Shown in pieces: positions 51,701 to 59,257 of a stretch of 64,000 nt of DNA (position 1 is its first letter; every line of letters begins with the position of its first letter). A program made the translations under genes and the position numbers. The notes beneath the pieces were generated by a model. That model was not told the DNA's origin. It did not search any database and worked only from the letters and a program-made list of their open reading frames with translations. Origin of the DNA: Paraburkholderia sacchari (lineage in GTDB: Bacteria; Pseudomonadota; Gammaproteobacteria; Burkholderiales; Burkholderiaceae). The stretch lies in contig NZ_JTDB02000006.1 of the NCBI RefSeq assembly GCF_000785435.2, positions 62,001 through 126,000 of the forward strand, given 5' to 3'.

Positions 51701-52890
51701 GCCTTGATTTCGCCCGCCGCCATGCGCGAGAACATGTCGATGGTGCCGCCGCCAAGCCGCGTCGTGAGCGTGCCGCGCGGCACATGCCAGAGGTCTTCCA
51801 CGCAGGCACGGTCGTCTTCCGAGAGCACCGAGCGCTGGCCCGGCAAGCCCGCTCCCATATAGCCCATCTCGCGCCCGCCCATCGCATTGGGCTGGCCCGT
51901 GAGCGAAAATGGCCCGCTGCCGGGGCGGCAGATCTTGCCCGTCGCCAGGTGCAGATTGCAGATGGCGTTCGTGTTCCATGTGCCATGCGTGCTCTGGTTC
52001 AGGCCCATGGTCCAGCAGCTCATCCACTCGGGCGCTTCGCCAATCATCTGTGCGGCGCGACGGATATCGTCCTCTGCCAGCCCCGTGATAGCCGCGACTT
52101 TCTCCGGCGTATAGTCGCCGAGGAACGCGGGCATCGCATCCCAGCCCTGCGTGTACTGCTCGATGAACGCCGCATCGGTATGGCCGTTCTCGTGCAGCAG
52201 ATGCAACAGGCCGTTGAGCAGCGCGAGATCGCTGCCCGCCTTGATCTGCAGAAATAGGGAGGCCTTCTCCGCCGTTGCGGTTCGGCGCGGGTCCACCACG
52301 ATCAGCTTCGCACCCGCCTTCACGCGGTCCATCATGCGCAGAAACAGGATCGGATGGCAGTCCGCCATATTCGAGCCGATCACGAGGAACAGATTGGCGC
52401 GATCGAAATCCTGATACGAGCCAGGCGGCCCATCCGCGCCGAGCGAAAGCTTGTAGCCGCTGCCCGCGCTCGCCATGCACAAGCGCGAATTCGACTCGAT
52501 GTTGTTGGTACCCACAAAGCCCTTTGCGAGCTTGTTCACGAGGTACTGCGCCTCGATCGACATCTGGCCCGACACATAGAACGAAAGTGCATCCGGGCCG
52601 TGCGTATCGAGCGTCTCGCGCAGGCGGCGCGCCGTATCGGCAATCGCCTGCGCGAGTGGCAGCGGCACGGGGTCTTCGTCGCGCGCGTGGCGCACGAACG
52701 CGCGTTCGAGCCGCCCGGACTTGCGCAGCGCCACGTGCGCCGAAGAACCCTTCGTGCACAGGCGCCCGAAATTGCTCGGATGCTCGGTGTCGCCGGAGAT
52801 CTTCGTAACCTCGCCGTCCTGCACGTGCAACACCATTCCGCAGCCCACGCCGCAGTACGGACAAACGCTCTTGACGGTCTTTTCGGTCAT
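48706..52890 (-). CDS. nasA: Assimilatory nitrate reductase fused to CysJ-type flavoprotein
   Basis: A 1394-aa fusion. Residues 1 to about 720 are a NasA/NarB molybdopterin enzyme: the 4Fe-4S motif CPYCGVGCGM, GRLCTKGSS, LFLVIGSNMADCHPILFLRM and the final molybdopterin dinucleotide domain (EDASALGIEAKDRVEVRSRR). After a linker follow a flavodoxin domain (LLWASQTGNVESLVERYA; STFGDGDAPDNGE), an FAD domain (RLYSISSSPKA) and an NADPH domain (PMIMVGPGTGVAPFRAF), ending DEAAGEYVGQMTRERRYVRD like CysJ. It reduces nitrate with NADPH electrons delivered within one chain. It is last in the nirBD operon, 30 bases after nirD. Confidence 0.95.
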   Translation of the reverse strand: MTEKTVKSVCPYCGVGCGMVLHVQDGEVTKISGDTEHPSNFGRLCTKGSSAHVALRKSGRLERAFVRHARDEDPVPLPLAQAIADTARRLRETLDTHGPDALSFYVSGQMSIEAQYLVNKLAKGFVGTNNIESNSRLCMASAGSGYKLSLGADGPPGSYQDFDRANLFLVIGSNMADCHPILFLRMMDRVKAGAKLIVVDPRRTATAEKASLFLQIKAGSDLALLNGLLHLLHENGHTDAAFIEQYTQGWDAMPAFLGDYTPEKVAAITGLAEDDIRRAAQMIGEAPEWMSCWTMGLNQSTHGTWNTNAICNLHLATGKICRPGSGPFSLTGQPNAMGGREMGYMGAGLPGQRSVLSEDDRACVEDLWHVPRGTLTTRLGGGTIDMFSRMAAGEIKACWIICTNPVASVANRRTVVEGLRAAELVIAQDAFLDTETNQYADVLLPGALWAEAEGVMINSERNMTLMQQAVEPPGEALPDWQIIARVACAMGYEDAFSYTSAAEVFDEIVTFSNPKTGYDLRGASHAKLRETPLQWPCAPQEGAAQSDRNPVRYLNDGVSQTLREDEDGSRPRIVFPTPHGKGVFFARPHVAPAELPDGTFPIVFNTGRLQHQWHTMTKTGKVAMLNKLNPAPFVEIHPEDASALGIEAKDRVEVRSRRARVVLPAVVTDRVQPGNCFAPMHWNDVFGEELCVNAVTSDAIDELSQQPELKFCAVALARVAPEPDRLVPDVHDSGAAHPSQELDMSRIDAFANLLDLGAVAAPELNDTERRYLAGFVGGLRSSKAEPQGRAIAVPVLPEHAPFPASTRAWLDGLLAGLFSRGALGIEPSLETVHVHNDKPVEKPSAVRIAHTRPKVVLLWASQTGNVESLVERYAMQLMESGFEIRTACMADYSLANLEKAQYALLMTSTFGDGDAPDNGEPFWSALKAEHAPRLAALRYAVLALGDRNYDQFCGHGRHLDARLEALGAQRLMPRQDCDTDYQNSADAWLDRVVERIKEEDAALHAVPAGGSILEVLPGCAATKTRPATSRLIHNVRLNMKGAVKDTRYFSLATGGGDGIGLEYEVGDALGVWPTNCPALVDELLALTRLPADAPVDVPGVGDMRLADALGKHYEIARPSPDALAFIASRTRGQGLSELLRDERKGDLKNWLWGQQLADVLHEFPIDLCAKELTGMLKRLQPRLYSISSSPKAHAGEVHLTVSAVRYNNGRRERKGVASTFLADRATAASVPVFVQKSTHFRPPRHGDTPMIMVGPGTGVAPFRAFLHERRAHGDTGRNWLFFGEQHASTDFYYREELEHMRDDGLLSRLDLAFSRDQKEKVYVQDRMREQGAQLWAWLEEGAHFYVCGDASRMAKDVDAALRTIVAHHGGMSDEAAGEYVGQMTRERRYVRDVY

Positions 52891-52920
52891 GTGCGGCTCG
52901 AATCCGTGGCTATAAAAGAA

Positions 52921-53280
52921 TCAGGCCGAAACCCAGACCTGGCCGTTCTCCACACGCGCGGCAAACGCGTTCACCGAACGCATCGGGTCCTCAAGGCACT
53001 CGCCGGTCGAGAGATCGAAATGGTGCTTGTAGATGGGCGACGCCACGACGATGCGCTCGCCCAGGCTGCCCACGAGTCCGCGCGAAAGCACCGCGGCCTG
53101 CGAGTTCGGGTCGTAGTTGCCGATGGCGAACACGCGCGCGTCGCCGTCGTCGATATGGAACACGGCGATCTGCTCGCCCCCCACGAGCGCGCACACGCCC
53201 GTATTAGGTACGATGTCGTCGAGTTTGCACACGGGAACCCAGGTGTCTTGCGCGATTGCATTGCTGGCGACGTGGCTCAT
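52921..53280 (-). CDS. nirD: Nitrite reductase small subunit NirD
   Basis: A 119-aa Rieske-like subunit of assimilatory NADH nitrite reductase. TWVPVCKLDDIVPNTGVCAL, IAVFHIDDGDARVFAIGNYD and VVASPIYKHHFDLSTGECLE follow the NirD pattern, in which the iron-sulfur ligands of true Rieske proteins are not all kept. GAGGAG precedes the ATG. It lies between nirB and nasA. Confidence 0.95.
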   Translation of the reverse strand: MSHVASNAIAQDTWVPVCKLDDIVPNTGVCALVGGEQIAVFHIDDGDARVFAIGNYDPNSQAAVLSRGLVGSLGERIVVASPIYKHHFDLSTGECLEDPMRSVNAFAARVENGQVWVSA

Positions 53281-53316
53281 TTCGTACTCCTCGTAAGTGA
53301 ATGAACTCGGTAAATC

Positions 53317-55938
53317 TCAAACGGCTTCGATAACAACGGGAATTTCGGCAAGCGCCTCGTGCTGCTCGAGCACCGGAATGCGCTGGCGCTCCTCGGGCGT
53401 GGCCGGGCGAATCTGGCCGCGCTCCTCGACGAAGGTCACGTGCTGGTCGCCCGCGTCGCTATTGACGAAGTGGCGGAAGCGCTTGCGCGTTTGCGGATCG
53501 GTCACGGCTTTCTTCCACTCGCACTCGTAGGTATCCACCACGAGCTGCATCTCCGCTTCGAGCTCCGCAGCAAGGCCCAGCTTGTCGTTCACGACCACGT
53601 CGATCAAATAGTCGAGGCCGCCTTCGAGGTTGTCGCGCCACACGCTCGTACGCTGCAGTCGGTCCGCCGTGCGCACGTAGAACATCAGGAAGCGGTCGAT
53701 GTAGCGGATCAGCGTAGCCTTGTCGAGATCGGAGGCGAGCAGTTCGGCGTGACGCGGTTTCATGCCGCCGTTGCCGCACACATAGAGATTCCAGCCGCGC
53801 TCCGTGGCGATGATGCCGATGTCCTTGCCCTGCGCCTCCGCGCATTCGCGCGTGCAGCCCGACACGCCGAACTTGATCTTGTGCGGCGCGCGCAAACCCT
53901 TGTAGCGGTTCTCCACTTCAATCGCGAGGCCGACCGAATCGCCCACGCCATAGCGGCACCACGTCGAGCCCACGCACGACTTCACAGTGCGCACGGCCTT
54001 GCCATAGGCATGCCCCGATTCGAAGCCCGCGTCGATCAGTTCCTCCCAGATGAACGGCAGCTGCTCGACACGCGCGCCGAACAGGTCCACGCGCTGGCCG
54101 CCCGTGATCTTCGTGTAGAGGCCATACTTCTTCGCCACCACACCCACGGCAATGAGGCCCTCGGGCGTGACCTCGCCGCCCGGCATGCGCGGCACGACCG
54201 AATAGGTGCCGTCGCGCTGGATATTGGCGAGGTAGTAGTCGTTCGAATCCTGCAGGCTCGCGTGCTCCTTCTTGAGCACGAACTCGTTCCAGCACGAGGC
54301 CAGAATGCCGCCCACCACGGGCTTGCAGATATCGCAACCGAGCCCTTGGCCGTGCTTCGCGAGCAGCGCGCCGAAGGTCTTGATGTTCTCCACGCGCACG
54401 AGGTGATATAGCTCCTGGCGCGAATACGGGAAGTGCTCGCAGAGGTGATTGTTGACCGCCACACCCTGACGCCGCATCTCCGACTTCATGATCTGCGTGA
54501 CGAGCGGCACGCAGCCGCCGCACGACGCGCCCGCGCAGGTCGCGGCCTTCATCGCGCCGATGCTCGTCGCGCCTTCACGCACCGCCTCGCAGATCTGCGC
54601 CTTCGAGACGTTGTTGCACGAGCAGATCTGCGCCTCCGCAGGCAGCGCCTCCACGCCCAGCGCGGGCTTGGCCTTGCCATCGGCTTGCGGGAGAATCAGG
54701 AACTCGGGCGACTCGGGCAGTTCGATGCTGTTGAGCATCATTTGCAGCAGCGTGCCGTATTCACTTGCATCACCCACCATCACCGCGCCGAGCAAATGCT
54801 TGCCGCATTCGGACACCACGATCTTCTTGTAGACTTCGCGGCGCTCGTCGGCGAAGCGGTACGAGCGGCTGCCCGGCGTCTTGCCGTGCGCGTCGCCGAT
54901 GCTCGCTACATCCACACCCATCAACTTGAGTTTCGTGCTCAGGTCCGCGCCTTCGAACGCGCTTCCCGCCTCGCCCACGAGCGTCTTCGCGACGATACGC
55001 GCCATGTCGTAGCCCGGCGCCACGAGGCCGAAGATCTGGCCTTGCCACAGCGCGCATTCGCCGATCGCATAGATGTCGGGATCGCTCGTCCGGCAAGCAT
55101 CGTCAATGATGATGCCGCCGCGCGCGCCCACCTCGAGCCCGCAGGCGCGCGCGATCTCGTCGCGCGGGCGAATGCCGGCCGAGAACACGATCATGTCGGC
55201 TTCGAGATGTGTGCCGTCGGCGAACACCATGCGGTTGGCCGCGCTTTCGCCATCGACGATTGCAGTGGTGTTCTTCTGCGTATGCACGCTCACGCCCAGC
55301 GCTTCGATCTTGCCGCGCAGCATGCGGCCGCCGTCTTCGTCGACCTGCACGGCCATCAGGCGCGGCGCGAATTCGACCACGTGCGTATCGAGGCCCAGAT
55401 CGCGCAGGGCCTTCGCGCATTCGAGCCCGAGCAGACCGCCGCCCACCACCACGCCCGACTTCGCGCTGGCGCCGCGCGAGCGCATCGCTTCGAGATCTTC
55501 GATGGTGCGATAAACAAAGCAGTCCGTACGATTGTTTCCCGCGATCGGCGGCACGAACGGCGAGGAGCCGGTGGCGATCACGAGTTTGTCATACGAAAGC
55601 GTTTCGCCGTTGGACACGCTCACGGTGCGCGCCGTGCGATCGATCGCGACGGCCTTGGCGTCGAGCACGAGGCGCACGCTGCGGCGAACATCGTCGCGCT
55701 CGAAGAATCCGCCGCTCACGAGCGAGAGATCCTCGGCGGACTTGCCGGCGAAGAATTCGGAAAGATGCACACGGTCGTATGCAGGACGTGGCTCTTCGCA
55801 CAGCACCGTCACGCGCACGTTCTGCACGTTTCGCGCTGCGGCGTCTGCGAGCACGCACTCCAGAAATTTATGGCCCACCATGCCGTGACCGATGACGACG
55901 ATGTCCAGACCGTTCACTGCGAGCGTTGATTGCGTCAT
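53317..55938 (-). CDS. nirB: Nitrite reductase [NAD(P)H] large subunit NirB
   Basis: An 873-aa siroheme enzyme reducing nitrite to ammonium. The N-terminal FAD/NAD half starts LDIVVIGHGMVGHKFLECVL and has GVVVGGGLLGLECAKAL. A BFD-like 2Fe-2S domain follows (CSCNNVSKAQICEAV; CAGASCGGCVPLV), then the siroheme/4Fe-4S domain with CVGSTWC and GCTRECAEAQGKD. First gene of the operon nirB-nirD-nasA. Its 246-base upstream leader and promoter region carry sigma-54, NtrC and ANTAR elements, listed separately. Confidence 0.96.
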   Translation of the reverse strand: MTQSTLAVNGLDIVVIGHGMVGHKFLECVLADAAARNVQNVRVTVLCEEPRPAYDRVHLSEFFAGKSAEDLSLVSGGFFERDDVRRSVRLVLDAKAVAIDRTARTVSVSNGETLSYDKLVIATGSSPFVPPIAGNNRTDCFVYRTIEDLEAMRSRGASAKSGVVVGGGLLGLECAKALRDLGLDTHVVEFAPRLMAVQVDEDGGRMLRGKIEALGVSVHTQKNTTAIVDGESAANRMVFADGTHLEADMIVFSAGIRPRDEIARACGLEVGARGGIIIDDACRTSDPDIYAIGECALWQGQIFGLVAPGYDMARIVAKTLVGEAGSAFEGADLSTKLKLMGVDVASIGDAHGKTPGSRSYRFADERREVYKKIVVSECGKHLLGAVMVGDASEYGTLLQMMLNSIELPESPEFLILPQADGKAKPALGVEALPAEAQICSCNNVSKAQICEAVREGATSIGAMKAATCAGASCGGCVPLVTQIMKSEMRRQGVAVNNHLCEHFPYSRQELYHLVRVENIKTFGALLAKHGQGLGCDICKPVVGGILASCWNEFVLKKEHASLQDSNDYYLANIQRDGTYSVVPRMPGGEVTPEGLIAVGVVAKKYGLYTKITGGQRVDLFGARVEQLPFIWEELIDAGFESGHAYGKAVRTVKSCVGSTWCRYGVGDSVGLAIEVENRYKGLRAPHKIKFGVSGCTRECAEAQGKDIGIIATERGWNLYVCGNGGMKPRHAELLASDLDKATLIRYIDRFLMFYVRTADRLQRTSVWRDNLEGGLDYLIDVVVNDKLGLAAELEAEMQLVVDTYECEWKKAVTDPQTRKRFRHFVNSDAGDQHVTFVEERGQIRPATPEERQRIPVLEQHEALAEIPVVIEAV

Positions 55939-55958
55939 GCCTGTAGCCTCTGCTCAAT

Positions 55959-56018
55959 AAAAAAGCGTCCCGCGAATCCGGCTCGCGAAGATCGCGAAGA
56001 GCCAGACTCGGGGGACGC
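55959..56018 (-). terminator. Conditional intrinsic terminator in the nirB leader
   Basis: On the minus strand GCGTCCC (56012-56018) pairs with GGGACGC (55965-55971) around an internal stem of GGCTC and GAGCC elements, and the stem is followed by TTTTTT (55959-55964 on the plus strand as A). It sits 20 bases before nirB inside the transcript leader. Its 5' arm overlaps the second hexaloop hairpin (56013-56026), so the two cannot form together, as expected for antitermination. Confidence 0.8.
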
Positions 56019-56069
56019 CGTTGCCCTGAGATTGAATCGATTTGCACTGCCACGCTGCAGCATTGCAGC
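56013..56069 (-). promoter_or_regulatory. ANTAR-type dual-hexaloop antitermination leader of the nir/nas operon
   Basis: Read as minus-strand RNA: hairpin 1 has stem GCUGC/GCAGC with hexaloop AAUGCU (56054-56069), hairpin 2 has stem GGGC/GUCC with hexaloop AACGGC (56013-56026). Both loops have A at position 1 and G at position 4, the rule for ANTAR-protein target RNAs. Hairpin 2 shares bases with the following terminator. In Klebsiella and Azotobacter/Pseudomonas nas operons NasR or NasT binds such RNA in response to nitrate/nitrite. No ANTAR gene is in the window. Confidence 0.7.
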
Positions 56070-56117
56070 CGGATCGCCGGCCGCCGGATCGCCGTTGATC
56101 CTGTTCGCGGATCGTTA

Positions 56118-56134
56118 TGCAAGCACCGTGCCAA
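56118..56134 (-). promoter_or_regulatory. Sigma-54 promoter of the nirB-nirD-nasA operon
   Basis: On the minus strand TTGGCACGGTGCTTGCA matches the -24/-12 consensus (TTGGCACG, N4, TTGCA) without mismatch. Transcription should begin about 12 bases on, near 56106, and include the dual-hexaloop leader before nirB at 55938. Confidence 0.85.
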
Positions 56135-56231
56135 TTCGTTGGAAATCCCCAGGAACGCCCATACGGCGGGGCGCAGGTAAATTTCCACGGGACCTTGTTC
56201 ACACGAACGCCGGTGCGCCGCTACGCGGTCC

Positions 56232-56268
56232 GGCACAAGTTTGGTGCCATGCAGCACGCTTGCTGTGC
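56232..56268. promoter_or_regulatory. Two NtrC-type enhancer sites
   Basis: GGCACAAGTTTGGTGCC (56232-56248) and GCACGCTTGCTGTGC (56254-56268) both follow GCAC-N7-GTGC, the NtrC dyad. Their centres are 21 bp apart, two helical turns, and they lie about 100-130 bp upstream of the sigma-54 -24 element. This is the usual enhancer arrangement for nitrogen-limited activation. Confidence 0.75.
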
Positions 56269-56428
56269 GCCTTCGATGCGCCACGGCGATGCATTCGCAC
56301 AGCTTGTCAATCGGTGTGCGCCCGCTTGGGGCCGCAAAGGGCAGGCATCGATCGATACATTGCGCGCTGGTCTGGAACTTGCATGGCGGCATTTGCCGAA
56401 CAGACTGAACCAACGTGAAAGGACAAAC

Positions 56429-57190
56429 ATGAAACCGACCGGCAAGGTCACTTTATTGAGCGCAGGTCCCGGCGACCTCGACCTGCTGACCCTCAAGGCG
56501 GCCCGAGCGCTCACATGCGCGGACGTCGTGCTGCTCGACGATCTCGTGAATCCCGAGATTGCCTCGCTCGCCCCGCAGGCGCGCGTGATCAAGGTCGGCA
56601 AGCGCGGCGGCTGCCGTTCCACGCCGCAGGCGTTCATCGAGCGTCTCATGCAGCGCTATGCACGCAAGGGCCTTCACGTGGTGCGCGTGAAAGGCGGTGA
56701 GGCGCTGCTGTTCGGCCGCGCGGGCGAAGAGCTCGCGGCGCTGCGGCAGGCGCAGATTCCTGTGGAAATAATTAATGGCGTGTCGTCTGCGTTTGCGGCA
56801 GCGGCTGGCCTCGGCGTATCGCTGACTCATCGCGATCACTGCCAGGGCGTGATTTTCGTAACGGCGCACCTGCGTGACCACAGCGAACCGGACTGGCGCG
56901 CGCTTGCCGCCACGCGCATGACGCTCGCGATCTATATGGGGATGAGCCGCATCGAAACGCTGTGCGCGTCGCTCGCACAAGCGCTTTCGAGCGAGACGCC
57001 GGCTGCGGTGGTGCAATGGGCCGGCAGCGCGAACGAGCGCCGCGTGACGGGAACGCTCGCCACCATCGCCGCTGTGGCGACGGAAGCCGGGCTTGGCAGT
57101 CCGGCCATCATTCTCGTGGGGGATGCGATTGGGGAGGCGGTTACGCTGGCTGCGTTCGAAGCAGAAATGCCGCTATTGCGCAGCGCCTAG
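56429..57190 (+). CDS. cobA: Uroporphyrinogen-III C-methyltransferase
   Basis: A 253-aa SAM-dependent methyltransferase making precorrin-2, the first step towards siroheme needed by NirB. VTLLSAGPGDLDLLTLKAAR, VVRVKGGEALLFGRAGEE and AIYMGMSR are typical; the enzyme lacks the CysG dehydrogenase/ferrochelatase half, so those steps are encoded elsewhere. AAAGGACA precedes the ATG at 56429; the longer frame upstream lies in the nir regulatory region. Divergent from nirB. Confidence 0.93.
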   Translation: MKPTGKVTLLSAGPGDLDLLTLKAARALTCADVVLLDDLVNPEIASLAPQARVIKVGKRGGCRSTPQAFIERLMQRYARKGLHVVRVKGGEALLFGRAGEELAALRQAQIPVEIINGVSSAFAAAAGLGVSLTHRDHCQGVIFVTAHLRDHSEPDWRALAATRMTLAIYMGMSRIETLCASLAQALSSETPAAVVQWAGSANERRVTGTLATIAAVATEAGLGSPAIILVGDAIGEAVTLAAFEAEMPLLRSA

Positions 57191-57206
57191 CGAAAACGCA
57201 ATCGGC

Positions 57207-57998
57207 TTATTTGCCGAGATTGAGAAGATTCGATATGGCCAACGCCAGACCGTCGGGGTTGTCGTACGCAATCATATGTTCGGCGTTGGCTACGAGTTCA
57301 ACGGTACAGCCGGCCTGCTCGAATTTCGCAATCTCGTCGCGCGTTGCGGTATCGGAGAGGATCACGCCTTTTACGGCGTTCAGCGTGGCCAGATCATCGA
57401 GCCAATTGCTCGAATTATCGTCAATGGCCGATCGGGCCCATTGGTAAATGGCATATGGCGAAGCCACGGAAAATGGCCCCAGCCATGCATCGTTGCCGCC
57501 CTGGGCTTTTAGTTGCGCCAGCAATTGCGAAAAACCACCGTTGACGAATTGCTCTTCTGTCTGTGAGGTGATGTCGGACAACATGGCGATGCCGTAGTCG
57601 GTCAGTCCTGGCTGGCACAGGACAAGCGTGCCCACCGGAACGGGCAGCTTCTGTGCGAGTTTCAGCGCAATGAATGCCCCGGCGCTGTGGCCGAACAGGC
57701 TCAAGTATGAGAATCCCTGGCTGACCACGAAGTTCGACACGATCGTTGCCTGCGCATCGGAAGTGTATTTTCCGTCCTGTGGTTTGTCGCTGAAGCCCGA
57801 GCCCATGAGATCGATCAGAAATGATCTGCACTTCGAGTACGAATCGGAGGTGACTACCTGTGGATAGTCGCTGCTGGAAGCGCATCCCAGGCCGTGGATA
57901 TAAAAAAGCGGAGCGGATGCTTCATTTTCGGAGTAACAATCAAGATAGCGAAGGATGTTTCCTTCATCATCAATGGAGAATTTCTTCATTTTTACCAT
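57207..57998 (-). CDS. Alpha/beta hydrolase, lower-GC gene
   Basis: A 263-aa alpha/beta hydrolase with the HG oxyanion motif (FYIHGLGCA), nucleophile elbow LFGHSAGAF (Ser105) and a C-terminal His in ANAEHMIAYD. It begins directly without signal peptide. Base composition is clearly lower in GC than the surrounding genes and the upstream region is AT-rich, suggesting acquisition by transfer. Starts at 57998 (ATG), 57989 (ATG) or 58001 (TTG) cannot be separated because no ribosome site is visible. Substrate unknown. Confidence 0.82.
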   Translation of the reverse strand: MVKMKKFSIDDEGNILRYLDCYSENEASAPLFYIHGLGCASSSDYPQVVTSDSYSKCRSFLIDLMGSGFSDKPQDGKYTSDAQATIVSNFVVSQGFSYLSLFGHSAGAFIALKLAQKLPVPVGTLVLCQPGLTDYGIAMLSDITSQTEEQFVNGGFSQLLAQLKAQGGNDAWLGPFSVASPYAIYQWARSAIDDNSSNWLDDLATLNAVKGVILSDTATRDEIAKFEQAGCTVELVANAEHMIAYDNPDGLALAISNLLNLGK

Positions 57999-58130
57999 CA
58001 ATATTTAATCATTTTAAATTGCATTATCCTTCAGAATTTCTTTATTTCACCAGGTGGGAGTACGCATATTCGACAAGGATGACTAAATAAAATTTACACG
58101 CCTCTGACTGAAGCGCCCGAGCTATCCCCG

Positions 58131-58925
58131 CTACACCGTTTCGCGCCCGAACACATGCCTCGCGGCCAGCAACGGCAACCGCACGACGAACCCGCCCAAC
58201 AACCGCAAATGCATCCCCGTCAACAACAAGTTGTCGCGGGCGTAATTGAAATGCGAAACCCCGCCCTCGTGCGCCTTGAAATAGCGCACCGGCGCTTCGA
58301 TCTGAACAGGCTGCACGCCGGCCCAGCAAAGGCGCACAACGGCTTCGGGATCGAAATCGAAACGGCGCATCCAAGAATGGCGCAGCATGATCGTCTTGAG
58401 CGGCTCGATCGGATAAACGCGAAAGCCATAAAGCGAATCGCCAATGCCGGCCCACAGCGTTTCGATATCCGCGAACAGGTTCGAGAGGCGTCGCCCCTGC
58501 ACGCGAACCCACGGCGCGCTCGCGTCGAATTTGGGCCGGCCCAGCACCATCGCATCGGGTTGCGCCTGCGAGGCGGCCATGAAGCGCGGAATCAAGTCGG
58601 TCGGATGCTGGCCGTCGGAGTCCAGCGTGAGCACGTGCGTGAAGCCGCGCGCGGCCGCGGCCTCGATGCCCGCGAGCACCGCGCCGCCCTTGCCGCAATT
58701 GGTGGGCAGCACCATCACGCGCAACCCCGGGTCGTTCGCCGCCATCGCCTGCAGACGCTCGGTGCTGCCATCGGTGCTGCCGTCGACGACCACCCACACG
58801 GGGTTCCAGCACGCGCGCGCGGCGCGCACGGTCTCGTCGACCTTGGGACCCGGGTTGTAGCTCGGGATCAGGACGAGATGCGTGGACGAAACAGTCGGCG
58901 TGGGCATGGAAGCGAGCGATTGCAT
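58131..58925 (-). CDS. Family 2 glycosyltransferase of the aryl-polyene-like cluster
   Basis: A GT-A fold glycosyltransferase of about 264 aa. HLVLIPSYNPGPKVDETVRA, VVVDGSTDGSTERLQAMA, the DxD-type LTLDSDGQHPTDLIPRF and GIGDSLYGFRVYPIEPLK are clear. Such GT2 enzymes occur in aryl-polyene and flexirubin clusters. Possible starts are 58925 and 58907 (MPTPTV). It lies 69 bases after the ACP gene on the same strand. Confidence 0.85.
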   Translation of the reverse strand: MQSLASMPTPTVSSTHLVLIPSYNPGPKVDETVRAARACWNPVWVVVDGSTDGSTERLQAMAANDPGLRVMVLPTNCGKGGAVLAGIEAAAARGFTHVLTLDSDGQHPTDLIPRFMAASQAQPDAMVLGRPKFDASAPWVRVQGRRLSNLFADIETLWAGIGDSLYGFRVYPIEPLKTIMLRHSWMRRFDFDPEAVVRLCWAGVQPVQIEAPVRYFKAHEGGVSHFNYARDNLLLTGMHLRLLGGFVVRLPLLAARHVFGRETV

Positions 58926-58993
58926 GAAACGAAATACTGACAAGATTTTATGACTCGCCTGCGATGCTGCCCATCGAGCCGCAGCGAGCGCGC

Positions 58994-59257
58994 TCAGCGC
59001 ACGCGATTCGCTTCCACGCAAGCGGCCAGCGCGCCCAGCGTCGCGAAGATCTTTTCGTTATCGGGATTGTCGGAGCGCAGTTCGAAGCCGTACTTCTTCG
59101 AGATCAGCAGCGCGATCTCCAGAATGTCGATGGAGTCGAGCCCGAAGCCCTCGCCATAAAGCGGGGTGTCGGCGCTCACGTCGTCGAGCGAGACGTCCTC
59201 GAGATTCAGTTCGCCGACGATTAGCGCGGCAAGCTCTTTTTCCAGTGCGTTCATCAT
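58994..59257 (-). CDS. Acyl carrier protein
   Basis: A small acidic carrier protein of 87 aa. The phosphopantetheine site is GLDSIDILEIAL (Ser42), preceded by NLEDVSLDDVSADTPLYGEG. It is of the polyketide/aryl-polyene type and probably carries the growing chain. Start codons at 59257 and 59254 are equivalent; the longer frame upstream is Arg/Cys-rich and not plausible. Confidence 0.88.
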   Translation of the reverse strand: MMNALEKELAALIVGELNLEDVSLDDVSADTPLYGEGFGLDSIDILEIALLISKKYGFELRSDNPDNEKIFATLGALAACVEANRVR

